Positions 57,510-64,000 of a DNA stretch of 64,000 bases are shown in pieces. The stretch lies in the NCBI GenBank assembly GCA_934254815.1, contig CAKQME010000004.1, positions 62,001-126,000 on the forward strand, given 5' to 3'. How positions within the stretch are numbered: position 1 is the stretch's first letter; every line of letters starts with the position of its first letter. The translations under genes and the position numbers were made by a program. This DNA is from an uncultured Clostridia bacterium (GTDB lineage: Bacteria; Bacillota; Clostridia; Christensenellales; Borkfalkiaceae). The notes under the pieces are model-generated. The model had not been told where the DNA came from. It worked only from the letters and a program-made list of their open reading frames with translations, and ran no database searches.

Positions 57510-58859
57510 ATGGACAATAACGAAAATAAAAAGACTAAAAAGTCCGATAACCATTATCTTACGGGAAAAGAGATTCGCGAGATAGCCAAGGCGAACAACA
57601 AGGAAATGCGCAGGCTTGAAAAAGCCAAAAACCGCAAATGCCCCGAATCGGAATTTATTTCCGAAATGAAAAATCCGGATAACATTCTCGAAATAGAGGA
57701 TCTTCATTCTTACTTTTTCACCGATCAGGGCGTTGTAAAGGCGGTAAACGGCGTTTCTTTCGATATCCCCATAAACTCGACGGTCGGCGTTGTCGGTGAG
57801 TCGGGTTGCGGTAAGTCCGTAACCTCTATGTCGGTAATGCGCCTTTTGCAAGGACCTACGGGTCAGATAGTCGACGGGTCGATAAGATTTAAGGCTTACG
57901 ACTTTAAACGCGACGAAAAAGGCAAAGTTATCCCCGTTTACGAAAAAGACGAAAACGGCAACGTCATTTACGAAACCGTAATCGATAAAAAGACGGGAGC
58001 GCCGAAACTCGATAAAGACGGACGGGAAATCAAAGTTCCTAAACAAAAAAGACGCGAAAACGGCATAGGCGAATTCGAAATGGAAGAAAAGGTTTTCGAT
58101 ATTGCCAAAATGCCGATACGCGAAATGTACAGACTGCGCGGCAGACAGATGTCAATGGTCTTTCAGGAGCCTATGACTTCGCTCAACCCCGTATTTACCA
58201 TAGGTAATCAGCTCGACGAAGTTTCGCTTCTGCATATTCCGGGCGCAACGCGCGAAATAGCTAAAAACCGTTCTATCGAAATGCTCAACATGGTCGGAAT
58301 CGCTATGCCCGAAAGAGTTTACGCTTCTTACCCGCACGAGCTTTCGGGCGGTATGCGTCAACGCGTTATGATAGCTATGGCTCTGGCAGGCGAACCGAGG
58401 CTTATTATTGCCGACGAACCGACTACCGCGCTCGATGTTACCATTCAGGCGCAGATTCTCGAACTTTTCAACGACTTGAAGAGACGTATTAACGGCTCGA
58501 TATTGCTTATAACGCACGATCTCGGCGTCATTGCCGAAATGGCGGACTACGTCGTGGTTATGTACGCGGGCAGAATAATAGAAAAAGGCACGGCTTCGGA
58601 GATTTTCCATAATCCTCTTCATCCGTACACCAAAGGCTTGCAGAAATCGAAACCGACGATGAAATCGAACAGCGATACGCTTTTCAATATTCCCGGTAAC
58701 GTTCCCAACCCCGTAGATATGCCCGATTATTGTTACTTTAAAGAAAGATGTTCCGAATGTATCGGAAAATGTTCGGGCAAGTACCCCGATATGGTGCAGG
58801 TAAGCCCAACGCATTTCGTCGCGTGCCACCTGTACGAGGGAAAGGAGTTTCGTAAATGA
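57510..58859 (+). CDS. oppD: Oligopeptide ABC transporter ATPase with unusual charged insertion
   Basis: 449 residues, against about 330 usual. Residues 1-58 are a basic, charged extension. Walker A GESGCGKS (96-103), Q-loop FQEPMTSLNP (219-226), signature ELSGGMRQRV, Walker B LIIADEPTTAL, and the C-terminal oligopeptide/dipeptide extension with a cysteine group (CYFKERCSECIGKCSG) like the cluster-type Cys motif of DppD. Between GSIRFKAYD and FDIAKMP, about residues 129-197, lies a charged insert rich in Asp, Lys and Gly (KDENGNVIYETV, KLDKDGREIKV) that ordinary OppD lacks. The stop overlaps the oppF start. Functional motifs are intact, so the transporter should work. Confidence 0.93.
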   Translation: MDNNENKKTKKSDNHYLTGKEIREIAKANNKEMRRLEKAKNRKCPESEFISEMKNPDNILEIEDLHSYFFTDQGVVKAVNGVSFDIPINSTVGVVGESGCGKSVTSMSVMRLLQGPTGQIVDGSIRFKAYDFKRDEKGKVIPVYEKDENGNVIYETVIDKKTGAPKLDKDGREIKVPKQKRRENGIGEFEMEEKVFDIAKMPIREMYRLRGRQMSMVFQEPMTSLNPVFTIGNQLDEVSLLHIPGATREIAKNRSIEMLNMVGIAMPERVYASYPHELSGGMRQRVMIAMALAGEPRLIIADEPTTALDVTIQAQILELFNDLKRRINGSILLITHDLGVIAEMADYVVVMYAGRIIEKGTASEIFHNPLHPYTKGLQKSKPTMKSNSDTLFNIPGNVPNPVDMPDYCYFKERCSECIGKCSGKYPDMVQVSPTHFVACHLYEGKEFRK

Positions 58860-60028
58860 AAAAAACCGAAGAGAAAATTTCCGTATTTGCCGAAGAAGAA
58901 ACGATAGTTAAAAAAGACGGCGAGGTTATAGAAGAAAAAATCGAAGTAGCCGATAATTTCGAGGGTTACGACGACGAAGCCGAAGCCGCTAAAGAACAAT
59001 TCGAAAGAGACGAAAAAAGCGAGGCGGATAAACTTTTGCCGCCCGACCCCGAAGCTATTCTCGAAGTAAGACACTTGAAAAAGTTTTTCGTGCTTAAAAA
59101 GACGATAACCGGCAAACCGCTTTCGACGCTTAAAGCCGTTGACGACGTTTCGTTTAAGGTAAAACCGGGCGAAACGCTCGGTATAGTCGGTGAATCGGGT
59201 TGCGGTAAAACGACGATGGGCAGAACGGTTTTGAAACTCTATCAGCCTACCGACGGACAGGTGTTCTTCCACGGCGAAGATATTTCCAAATATTCGCCCA
59301 AGCAGATGCGCGCTCTCCGCACGAAAATGCAGATAGTCTTTCAGGACCCGTATTCTTCGCTTCCGCCGAGAAGCACTGTAGGCGATATACTTTCCGAACC
59401 CGTAAAGGTACACGGAATAGTGCCTAAAGAACAGGTTAAAGATTACGTTCTCGAACTTATGGAGAGTTGCGGTCTTCGCGATTATTATTACGAACGTTAT
59501 CCGCATGAGTTTTCCGGCGGTCAACGTCAACGTATATGTATCGCGCGCGCTTTGGCTGTAAACCCCGAATTCGTCGTTTGCGACGAACCGGTTTCCGCGC
59601 TCGACGTGTCGATTCAGGCGCAGATTATCAATTTGCTTAAAAAGTTACAGAAAGAAAGAGGGCTTACCTATCTTTTCATTTCGCATGACTTGTCGGTCGT
59701 AAGATTTATTTCGGATAAGATAGGCGTTATGTATCTCGGCTCTATGGTTGAATTCGGTAATAAAGAGGATATTTTCGCTCATCCGCTTCACCCGTATACC
59801 GAAGTTCTTTTCTCGGCAGTGCCGAACCCCAACCCGGACGAAAAAACAGAGAGAATACTGCTGAAAGGCGATATTCCGTCCCCGGCAAATCCGCCTAAGG
59901 GTTGTAAGTTCCACACTCGTTGCCCGCATGCGATGGAGATATGTAAGCACATAGCCCCAGCGTATAAGGAATACGAACCGGGGCATTTCACGGCGTGCCA
60001 TCTGTATTCGCAGGACGAAAATGTCTGA
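58856..60028 (+). CDS. oppF: Oligopeptide ABC transporter ATPase
   Basis: 390 residues. A strongly acidic N-terminal extension of about 60 residues precedes the ABC domain. Walker A GESGCGKTTM, signature FSGGQRQRICIARAL, Walker B VVCDEPVSALD, and the C-terminal extension with CKFHTRCPHAMEIC. The Q-loop reads FQDPYSSLPPR, where relatives usually have Asn before Pro-Arg. AAAGGAG precedes ATG 58856, which overlaps the oppD stop by 4 nt. Forms the ATPase pair with OppD. Overlaps the following small gene by 8 nt. Confidence 0.95.
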   Translation: MKKTEEKISVFAEEETIVKKDGEVIEEKIEVADNFEGYDDEAEAAKEQFERDEKSEADKLLPPDPEAILEVRHLKKFFVLKKTITGKPLSTLKAVDDVSFKVKPGETLGIVGESGCGKTTMGRTVLKLYQPTDGQVFFHGEDISKYSPKQMRALRTKMQIVFQDPYSSLPPRSTVGDILSEPVKVHGIVPKEQVKDYVLELMESCGLRDYYYERYPHEFSGGQRQRICIARALAVNPEFVVCDEPVSALDVSIQAQIINLLKKLQKERGLTYLFISHDLSVVRFISDKIGVMYLGSMVEFGNKEDIFAHPLHPYTEVLFSAVPNPNPDEKTERILLKGDIPSPANPPKGCKFHTRCPHAMEICKHIAPAYKEYEPGHFTACHLYSQDENV

Positions 60029-60278
60029 TAAAAAGAAAAAGAAGAAAGAAAAAAAAGAGAAAGTCGTGTATTATGACGACGGGTCGTCTATAAGCGATAT
60101 GTCGGAAGTAAAACCGTCTTATATAGCCAAAGCGGCTAAGACAAAATCGACTTCGACTTTCAAAGAAAAATGGAAAACCTACTGGGCGGCGGTCAAAATG
60201 ATGTTGTTGCCTATGTTTTTCGTGCTTTCCATAATTTTCGTATTGTATATAATTATAATGCTCACGGTCGCTCGGTAA
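60021..60278 (+). CDS. Small Lys-rich single-TM protein at the end of the opp operon
   Basis: 85 residues: MSDKKKKKKEKKEK, a polar middle, then one TM helix (about 59-82, MLLPMFFVLSIIFVLYIIIM). The start overlaps the oppF stop by 8 nt, so it belongs to the opp operon. Not a known Opp subunit. Lys-rich N-terminus inside, short tail outside. Possibly a small stabilising or regulatory peptide for the transporter, whose ATPases carry acidic tails that could bind the Lys block (inference only). Confidence 0.65.
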   Translation: MSDKKKKKKEKKEKVVYYDDGSSISDMSEVKPSYIAKAAKTKSTSTFKEKWKTYWAAVKMMLLPMFFVLSIIFVLYIIIMLTVAR

Positions 60279-60321
60279 TTATTACCGTCGCCGCAAACCG
60301 AACTGCAGGAGGGCGTGACGA

Positions 60322-60618
60322 ATGATTAAAAAGCGTAAAATAGCGGTTTTAATACTTACCGTTCTTTTCGTATTATCCGTCGCGCTCTCTTTTGATTTTA
60401 CGGTAGAAAATCGCGGACACGAGTGCAGAGAAAACGCCTGCCCCGTGTGCGCAATGATTTCCGTTGCGGAAGAAATATTCGGCGGAACTAAAAACGCCCC
60501 CGTTGTTTTTGCCGCTTTCGTTTTTTCAATAGCCGCCATATACTTTGTTCTTAAACAAAGAAACGGCTTTTTTACGGCTGTAACGCCGGTTTCCCTTTTT
60601 GATATTTTAACTGCTTAG
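60322..60618 (+). CDS. Small membrane protein with His/Cys motif, beside zinc uptake genes
   Basis: 98 residues; GGAGG precedes ATG 60322. Signal-type or TM helix at about 7-25, then HECRENACPVC (HxCxxxxCxxC), an amphipathic stretch, and a TM helix at about 58-76. Proteins with this H-C-C-C pattern and two membrane segments are often found near metal ABC transporters or Fur-type regulators in Firmicutes; the motif could bind zinc outside the membrane. Not characterised, and the role is inferred from the neighbour znuA 160 nt downstream. Confidence 0.65.
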   Translation: MIKKRKIAVLILTVLFVLSVALSFDFTVENRGHECRENACPVCAMISVAEEIFGGTKNAPVVFAAFVFSIAAIYFVLKQRNGFFTAVTPVSLFDILTA

Positions 60619-60649
60619 AATTAAATTATTTTAAATAAACCGAATTTTC

Positions 60650-60676
60650 GTCGAACGTATGCGTTCGGCTTGTTTT
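60650..60676 (+). terminator. Possible weak terminator or attenuator before znuA
   Basis: 8-bp stem (60650-60657 with 60662-60669, one G-T pair), loop TATG, then TTGTTTT. The T-run is broken, so read-through into znuA is likely. Confidence 0.35.
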
Positions 60677-60778
60677 GCGTATCGTAAAACGGGCAGAGCA
60701 TGGTTTCGGCTTATTTTTGCGTGCCTAAATTTTCAGGTTACAAAATTTGGCGCAAACACAAATATCTTAGGAGTTAAA

Positions 60779-61735
60779 ATGAAAAAATTTTGTACGCTTA
60801 TTCTGGCGTTGATTACTTTAATAACTTGCTTTGGCGCGATTTCTTGCGACAAAAAAGAAAAATCCGATAAAATTTCGGTAGTATGCACGGTTTTCCCCGT
60901 GTACGACTGGGTGAAAAGCCTTACGAAAGACAGCGACGAATATTCCGTCGAGCTGCTTATGAAAGATAAAACCGATATGCATAGCTTTCAACCGTCCGTC
61001 GCGGATATCGCCACGATAGCGGAAAGCGACGTGTTTATTTACGTCGGGGGCGAATCCGATAAATGGGTCGAAAAGACCTTGCAAAACGTCGGCAAAAACG
61101 TTAAACCGTTGTCGCTTATGCAACTGCTTGGCGATAAAGCCCGCGACGAGGAGCATATCGGTGAAGAACATGACCGCGACGAAGAAGAACACGAAAAAGA
61201 CGAACATATATGGCTGTCGGTTAAAAACGCGGCTTATTTGTGCGGTAAATTAGCCGAAGAACTTAAGTCTCTCGGTAAAGACGCAACTAAAATCGCAGAA
61301 AACGCCGCGGCTTATTACGATAAACTTGCGGCGGTCGACAGCGAATATGCCGCGGCTTGTAAAACCGCAAAATATCATACTTTGGTTTTTGGCGACAGAT
61401 TTCCGTTTTTATATCTCGTCAAAGATTATAAACTCGATTACTCCGCCGCGTTTTCGGGCTGCTCGGCAGAGACCGAAGCAAGTTTCGAAACGATAATTTC
61501 GCTGGCGAAAAAAGTTGACGAACTCGGTCTCCCCGCGATAATAAAAATAGACGGCTCTACCCATGAAATTGCCGAAACGGTAAAAGCTAATACGGTAAAT
61601 AAAAATCAAAAAATCATAATTCTTAACTCAATGCAGTCTGCAACTTTGAAAGACGCCGAAAGCGGCGTTAATTACATAGATATTATGCGGGAAAATCTCG
61701 CCGCGCTTAAAATCGCGCTGGAGGCGGAAATATGA
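60779..61735 (+). CDS. znuA: Zinc/manganese ABC transporter substrate-binding lipoprotein
   Basis: 318 residues from ATG 60779, chosen because TAGGAG lies 8-10 nt upstream and a lipoprotein signal follows (AISC, Cys23); the frame opens earlier, at 60659, without a signal. Cluster A-I/ZnuA fold: DMHSFQPSVADIATI carries the first metal His; an acidic His-rich loop (EEHIGEEHDRDEEEHEKDE) lies near residues 122-141, followed by HIWLS with the second His; the third ligand region reads FGDRFPFLYLVKDY, the Asp-containing form seen in a Firmicute branch. The His-rich loop favours zinc over manganese. The stop overlaps the znuC start. Confidence 0.9.
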   Translation: MKKFCTLILALITLITCFGAISCDKKEKSDKISVVCTVFPVYDWVKSLTKDSDEYSVELLMKDKTDMHSFQPSVADIATIAESDVFIYVGGESDKWVEKTLQNVGKNVKPLSLMQLLGDKARDEEHIGEEHDRDEEEHEKDEHIWLSVKNAAYLCGKLAEELKSLGKDATKIAENAAAYYDKLAAVDSEYAAACKTAKYHTLVFGDRFPFLYLVKDYKLDYSAAFSGCSAETEASFETIISLAKKVDELGLPAIIKIDGSTHEIAETVKANTVNKNQKIIILNSMQSATLKDAESGVNYIDIMRENLAALKIALEAEI

Positions 61736-62445
61736 GTCTTATAATCTGTAAAAATTTAAGCGCGGGTTACGACGGGCGCGCGGTTGTAAGCGGAGTCGAT
61801 TTTACCGTGAAAGCAGGCGACAGGCTCTGTATTATCGGTGAAAACGGGTCGGGTAAGAGTACGCTTGTAAAGACGATTTTAGGTCTGCAAAAGCCCGTAA
61901 GCGGCGAAATAATTTTCGGAGACGGGGTAAAACCGACAGAAATAGGTTATGTTTCGCAGGCTTCGGCGGCTCGGAACGATTTCCCCGCAACGGTTAAAGA
62001 AGTAGTGCTTTCGGGTTGCCTTAACGGCTCCGGGTGGAGACCGTTTTATACCCGCGAGCAAAAGGCAACGGCAGAAAAAAATATGAAACTATTTGAACTC
62101 GATAATCTTGCTAACAGATGTTTTCGCGAACTGTCGGGCGGACAAAGACAACGCGTGTTGCTGGCGCGGGCTTTGTGCGCGGCTAAAAGACTGCTACTGC
62201 TGGACGAACCTGTAACGGGACTTGATCCGCTTGTCACCGAAGAACTTTACGAGCTTACCGATAAATTAAACGCCGATTACGGACTTACGATAATTTCCGT
62301 CACGCACGACGTCAACGCTGTCGTAAAACACTGCTCTGAAGTTCTGTTCGTTGCAAAAAAATGCTTTTTCGGCGGTCGCGACGAGTTTTTGCAAAGCCGA
62401 CTTGCCGAAAACTTTCTTGCAGGGGAGGCGAAATACGATGTTTGA
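61732..62445 (+). CDS. znuC: Zinc ABC transporter ATP-binding protein
   Basis: 237 residues. Walker A GENGSGKST, signature ELSGGQRQRVLLARAL, Walker B LLLLDEPVTGLD, switch His in SVTHDV. Start ATG 61732 overlaps the stop of znuA (ATGA) and the stop overlaps znuB by 8 nt, so all three are tightly coupled. Energises the ZnuB permease. Confidence 0.93.
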   Translation: MSLIICKNLSAGYDGRAVVSGVDFTVKAGDRLCIIGENGSGKSTLVKTILGLQKPVSGEIIFGDGVKPTEIGYVSQASAARNDFPATVKEVVLSGCLNGSGWRPFYTREQKATAEKNMKLFELDNLANRCFRELSGGQRQRVLLARALCAAKRLLLLDEPVTGLDPLVTEELYELTDKLNADYGLTIISVTHDVNAVVKHCSEVLFVAKKCFFGGRDEFLQSRLAENFLAGEAKYDV

Positions 62446-63283
62446 AAAATTGATAGGCTATTTTGAATTTCCGTTCGTCAGATACGCGCTTATAGTCGGG
62501 GTACTGATTGCGCTTTGTTCGTCGCTGTTCGGCGTAACGTTGGTGTTAAAACGCTATTCATATATAGGCGACGGCTTGTCGCACGTCGCGTTCGGCGCGA
62601 TGGCTGTCGCGGGGGTCGTAGGGCTTACCGAAAATATGTTGATAGTTATGCCCGTAACGATAGTTGCCGCGATATTGCTTTTGAGAACCGGGCAGAACGC
62701 GAAAGTTAAAGGCGACGCGCTTGTAGCTATGATTTCTGTCGGGTCGCTTGCCTTAGGATATCTGTTGCTCAATCTGTTTTCCACTTCTTCCAATTTGTCG
62801 GGAGACGTATGCAGTACGCTTTTCGGGTCGACTTCGATACTGACGCTTACTCAGACCGAAGTGTGGTTGTGCGTCGCGCTGTCCGTAATTGTGCTTGTTT
62901 ATTTTACTATCAGTTATAACCGCATTTTTGCCGTTACGTTCGACGAGACCTTTGCGAAAGCCACGGGCGTAAAAGCCGAAGTACATAATCTTGTCACGGC
63001 GATAATGATAGCGGTGATGATCGTGCTGGCAATGAACCTTGTCGGCTCGCTGCTGATATCCGCGCTCATAATTTTTCCCGCTCTGTCGGCAATGCGGGTG
63101 TTTAAAAGTTTTAAATCGGTAGTTATATGTTCGGGCGCGGTATCGGTTTTATGCGCCGTTACGGGAATAATCTGCTCGATACTGTTCGCCACTCCCGTCG
63201 GCTCGACAATAGTGGCGGCGGATATAGTCTGCTTTTTCGTTTTTTCTGCGGCAGGCTCGATTTTAAGGAGAACTACAAAATGA
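62438..63283 (+). CDS. znuB: Zinc ABC transporter permease
   Basis: 281 residues from ATG 62438, which has GGGGAGG upstream; the frame is open earlier but would overlap znuC deeply. About eight TM helices. The family motif after the first helix is YSYIGDGLSHVAFGAMAVAG, and FDETFAKATGVKAEVHNLV lies in the cytoplasmic loop that contacts the ATPase. Stop overlaps the start of the following lipoprotein gene by 4 nt. Confidence 0.93.
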   Translation: MFEKLIGYFEFPFVRYALIVGVLIALCSSLFGVTLVLKRYSYIGDGLSHVAFGAMAVAGVVGLTENMLIVMPVTIVAAILLLRTGQNAKVKGDALVAMISVGSLALGYLLLNLFSTSSNLSGDVCSTLFGSTSILTLTQTEVWLCVALSVIVLVYFTISYNRIFAVTFDETFAKATGVKAEVHNLVTAIMIAVMIVLAMNLVGSLLISALIIFPALSAMRVFKSFKSVVICSGAVSVLCAVTGIICSILFATPVGSTIVAADIVCFFVFSAAGSILRRTTK

Positions 63284-63786
63284 AAAAATACAGAATAATC
63301 GCTCTGTTGGCGGCTTTTATAATAATTTTGGCAAGCGGTTGCAAAGAGAAACGTTATTCCCTGAAAGAAGATAATTTCTTTCTCGTAATGACGAATATGC
63401 AATATTATCCGCAACAGTACGTCGGTAAAGATATCGATTTCGATTGCTTTACTTACGATTTAACCGATATTGACGGTAAAACTTATCGTTTGGGCGTAAG
63501 AAAATGTTCGTCAGGGTACGGTTGCAAATGCGGAAAAGATACGGTGATAGGTTTTATACTTAATTACGACGGGCAGATACCCGAACCGAAAAATCAGAGC
63601 GAAGACAGCGTGGAAAAAAGTTGGATACACGTTAAAGGAACGGTTGCGGGGGCGGAAAAAACAAAAATAACCGTTTTTGCCGCCGACGGCGAAACAAAGG
63701 AATTTATAGAAATTTTAACGTTTAACGCGAGCGAAATAAGCGTTATAGAAGATTATAAAAACTTAAATTATTACGTTACTAAATGA
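63280..63786 (+). CDS. Cys-rich lipoprotein at the end of the zinc operon
   Basis: 168 residues from ATG 63280 (AAGGAG upstream; overlaps the znuB stop). Lipobox ASGC (Cys21). The mature part has YYPQQYVGKDIDFDCFTYDL and VRKCSSGYGCKCGKDTVIGF, then WIHVKGTVAG. This order of a 'VGK-x-F-x-F' strand, a Cys-containing motif, and 'W-x-x-V-x-G-T' recalls the extracellular part of TIGR03943/DUF1980 (YcgQ-like) proteins, which in Bacillus are under zinc control. The likeness is weak and by eye. Position suggests a zinc-binding helper of the ABC transporter. Followed by a GAGAGG site for the next gene. Confidence 0.7.
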   Translation: MKKYRIIALLAAFIIILASGCKEKRYSLKEDNFFLVMTNMQYYPQQYVGKDIDFDCFTYDLTDIDGKTYRLGVRKCSSGYGCKCGKDTVIGFILNYDGQIPEPKNQSEDSVEKSWIHVKGTVAGAEKTKITVFAADGETKEFIEILTFNASEISVIEDYKNLNYYVTK

Positions 63787-63795
63787 GAGGTTATT

Positions 63796-64000
63796 ATGGC
63801 TAATAAAAGAGAAAAAGCATTACGCGAAAAAGAAAACATATTAAAAAAATATCAATGGCAATTAAAGAAAATACTTCCGCTTTATATCGTGGCGGCGGTC
63901 GTCGGCGCGACGGCGTTACTCTGCTATTTTTTCGCTTTCGCCGCGGTGGATAATTCCGCTTACGGCATAGAAGTTAAAGTCAGCGGCTTTGCGTTTGCCA
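63796..64000 (+). CDS. N-terminus of a membrane protein, cut by window end
   Basis: ATG 63796 with GAGAGG 5 nt upstream; 68 codons visible. A very charged N-terminus (ANKREKALREKENI and LKKYQWQLKKI) is followed by a TM helix at about 29-50 (LYIVAAVVGATALLCYFFAF), then VDNSAYGIEVKVSGFAFA outside. It begins 9 nt after the preceding lipoprotein gene, so it probably continues the zinc operon. Not identified. Confidence 0.7.
   Translation, partial: MANKREKALREKENILKKYQWQLKKILPLYIVAAVVGATALLCYFFAFAAVDNSAYGIEVKVSGFAFA

Noticed and set aside
60279..60779. Zur or Fur box before the zinc genes
   Set aside because: No convincing AT-rich inverted repeat of the Fur-family type was found in the gaps before 60322 or 60779.

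Overview
The window looks like the chromosome of a low-to-mid GC Gram-positive anaerobe, probably a gut member of the Clostridia (Bacillota); the style resembles Christensenellales-type genomes, but that placement is an inference. Reasons: GGAGG-type ribosome binding sites, sigma-A promoters with many extended -10 boxes, many lipoproteins with short lipoboxes, BspA-type leucine-rich repeats together with InlB-type B-repeats, a prmA-mtaB-HIT cluster, and no outer-membrane genes. I see no rRNA, tRNA, CRISPR array, transposase or phage gene.

Layout. (1) 1-6788, plus strand: carbohydrate use. A GH78-like rhamnosidase cut by the left edge, an SGNH hydrolase, a SIMPL protein, a broken GH78 C-terminus, a GH43 enzyme, a small membrane protein, then a FucU-type mutarotase overlapping a mannose-6-phosphate isomerase. 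(2) 6831-12075, minus strand: a 1076-residue lipoprotein, and a membrane-bound XRE regulator translationally coupled to an anion permease. (3) 12273-15675, plus: a second SGNH hydrolase, then prmA-mtaB-HIT from an apparently leaderless promoter. (4) 15749-26867: a 3101-residue leucine-rich-repeat lipoprotein and a Wzz-like two-TM protein. (5) 26996-43480: a MoxR-DUF58-BatA-VWA operon opened by a membrane protein and followed by a BspA-like and a 1735-residue lipoprotein. (6) 43550-60278: a 2462-residue subtilisin-like protease with leucine-rich repeats, a lipoprotein, and an oligopeptide ABC transporter (OppA-B-C-D-F) with a small membrane protein. (7) 60322-63786: zinc-type ABC uptake (ZnuA-C-B) flanked by a small His/Cys membrane protein and a Cys-rich lipoprotein. 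The window ends in a partial membrane-protein gene.

How it may work together (inference): the MoxR/VWA operon is the kind of AAA+ and von Willebrand machinery that matures or inserts envelope proteins, and here it stands among five very large secreted or surface proteins. The giant LRR gene and the MoxR operon share a 30-bp identical leader element, in opposite orientation, built of tandem 17-bp dyads, which suggests common control or an inverted-repeat pair. The surface protease directly precedes the Opp genes, which suggests protein breakdown and peptide uptake in one unit. A stretch from about 51660 to 55230 is clearly more AT-rich than its flanks, and its left edge falls inside a coding sequence.
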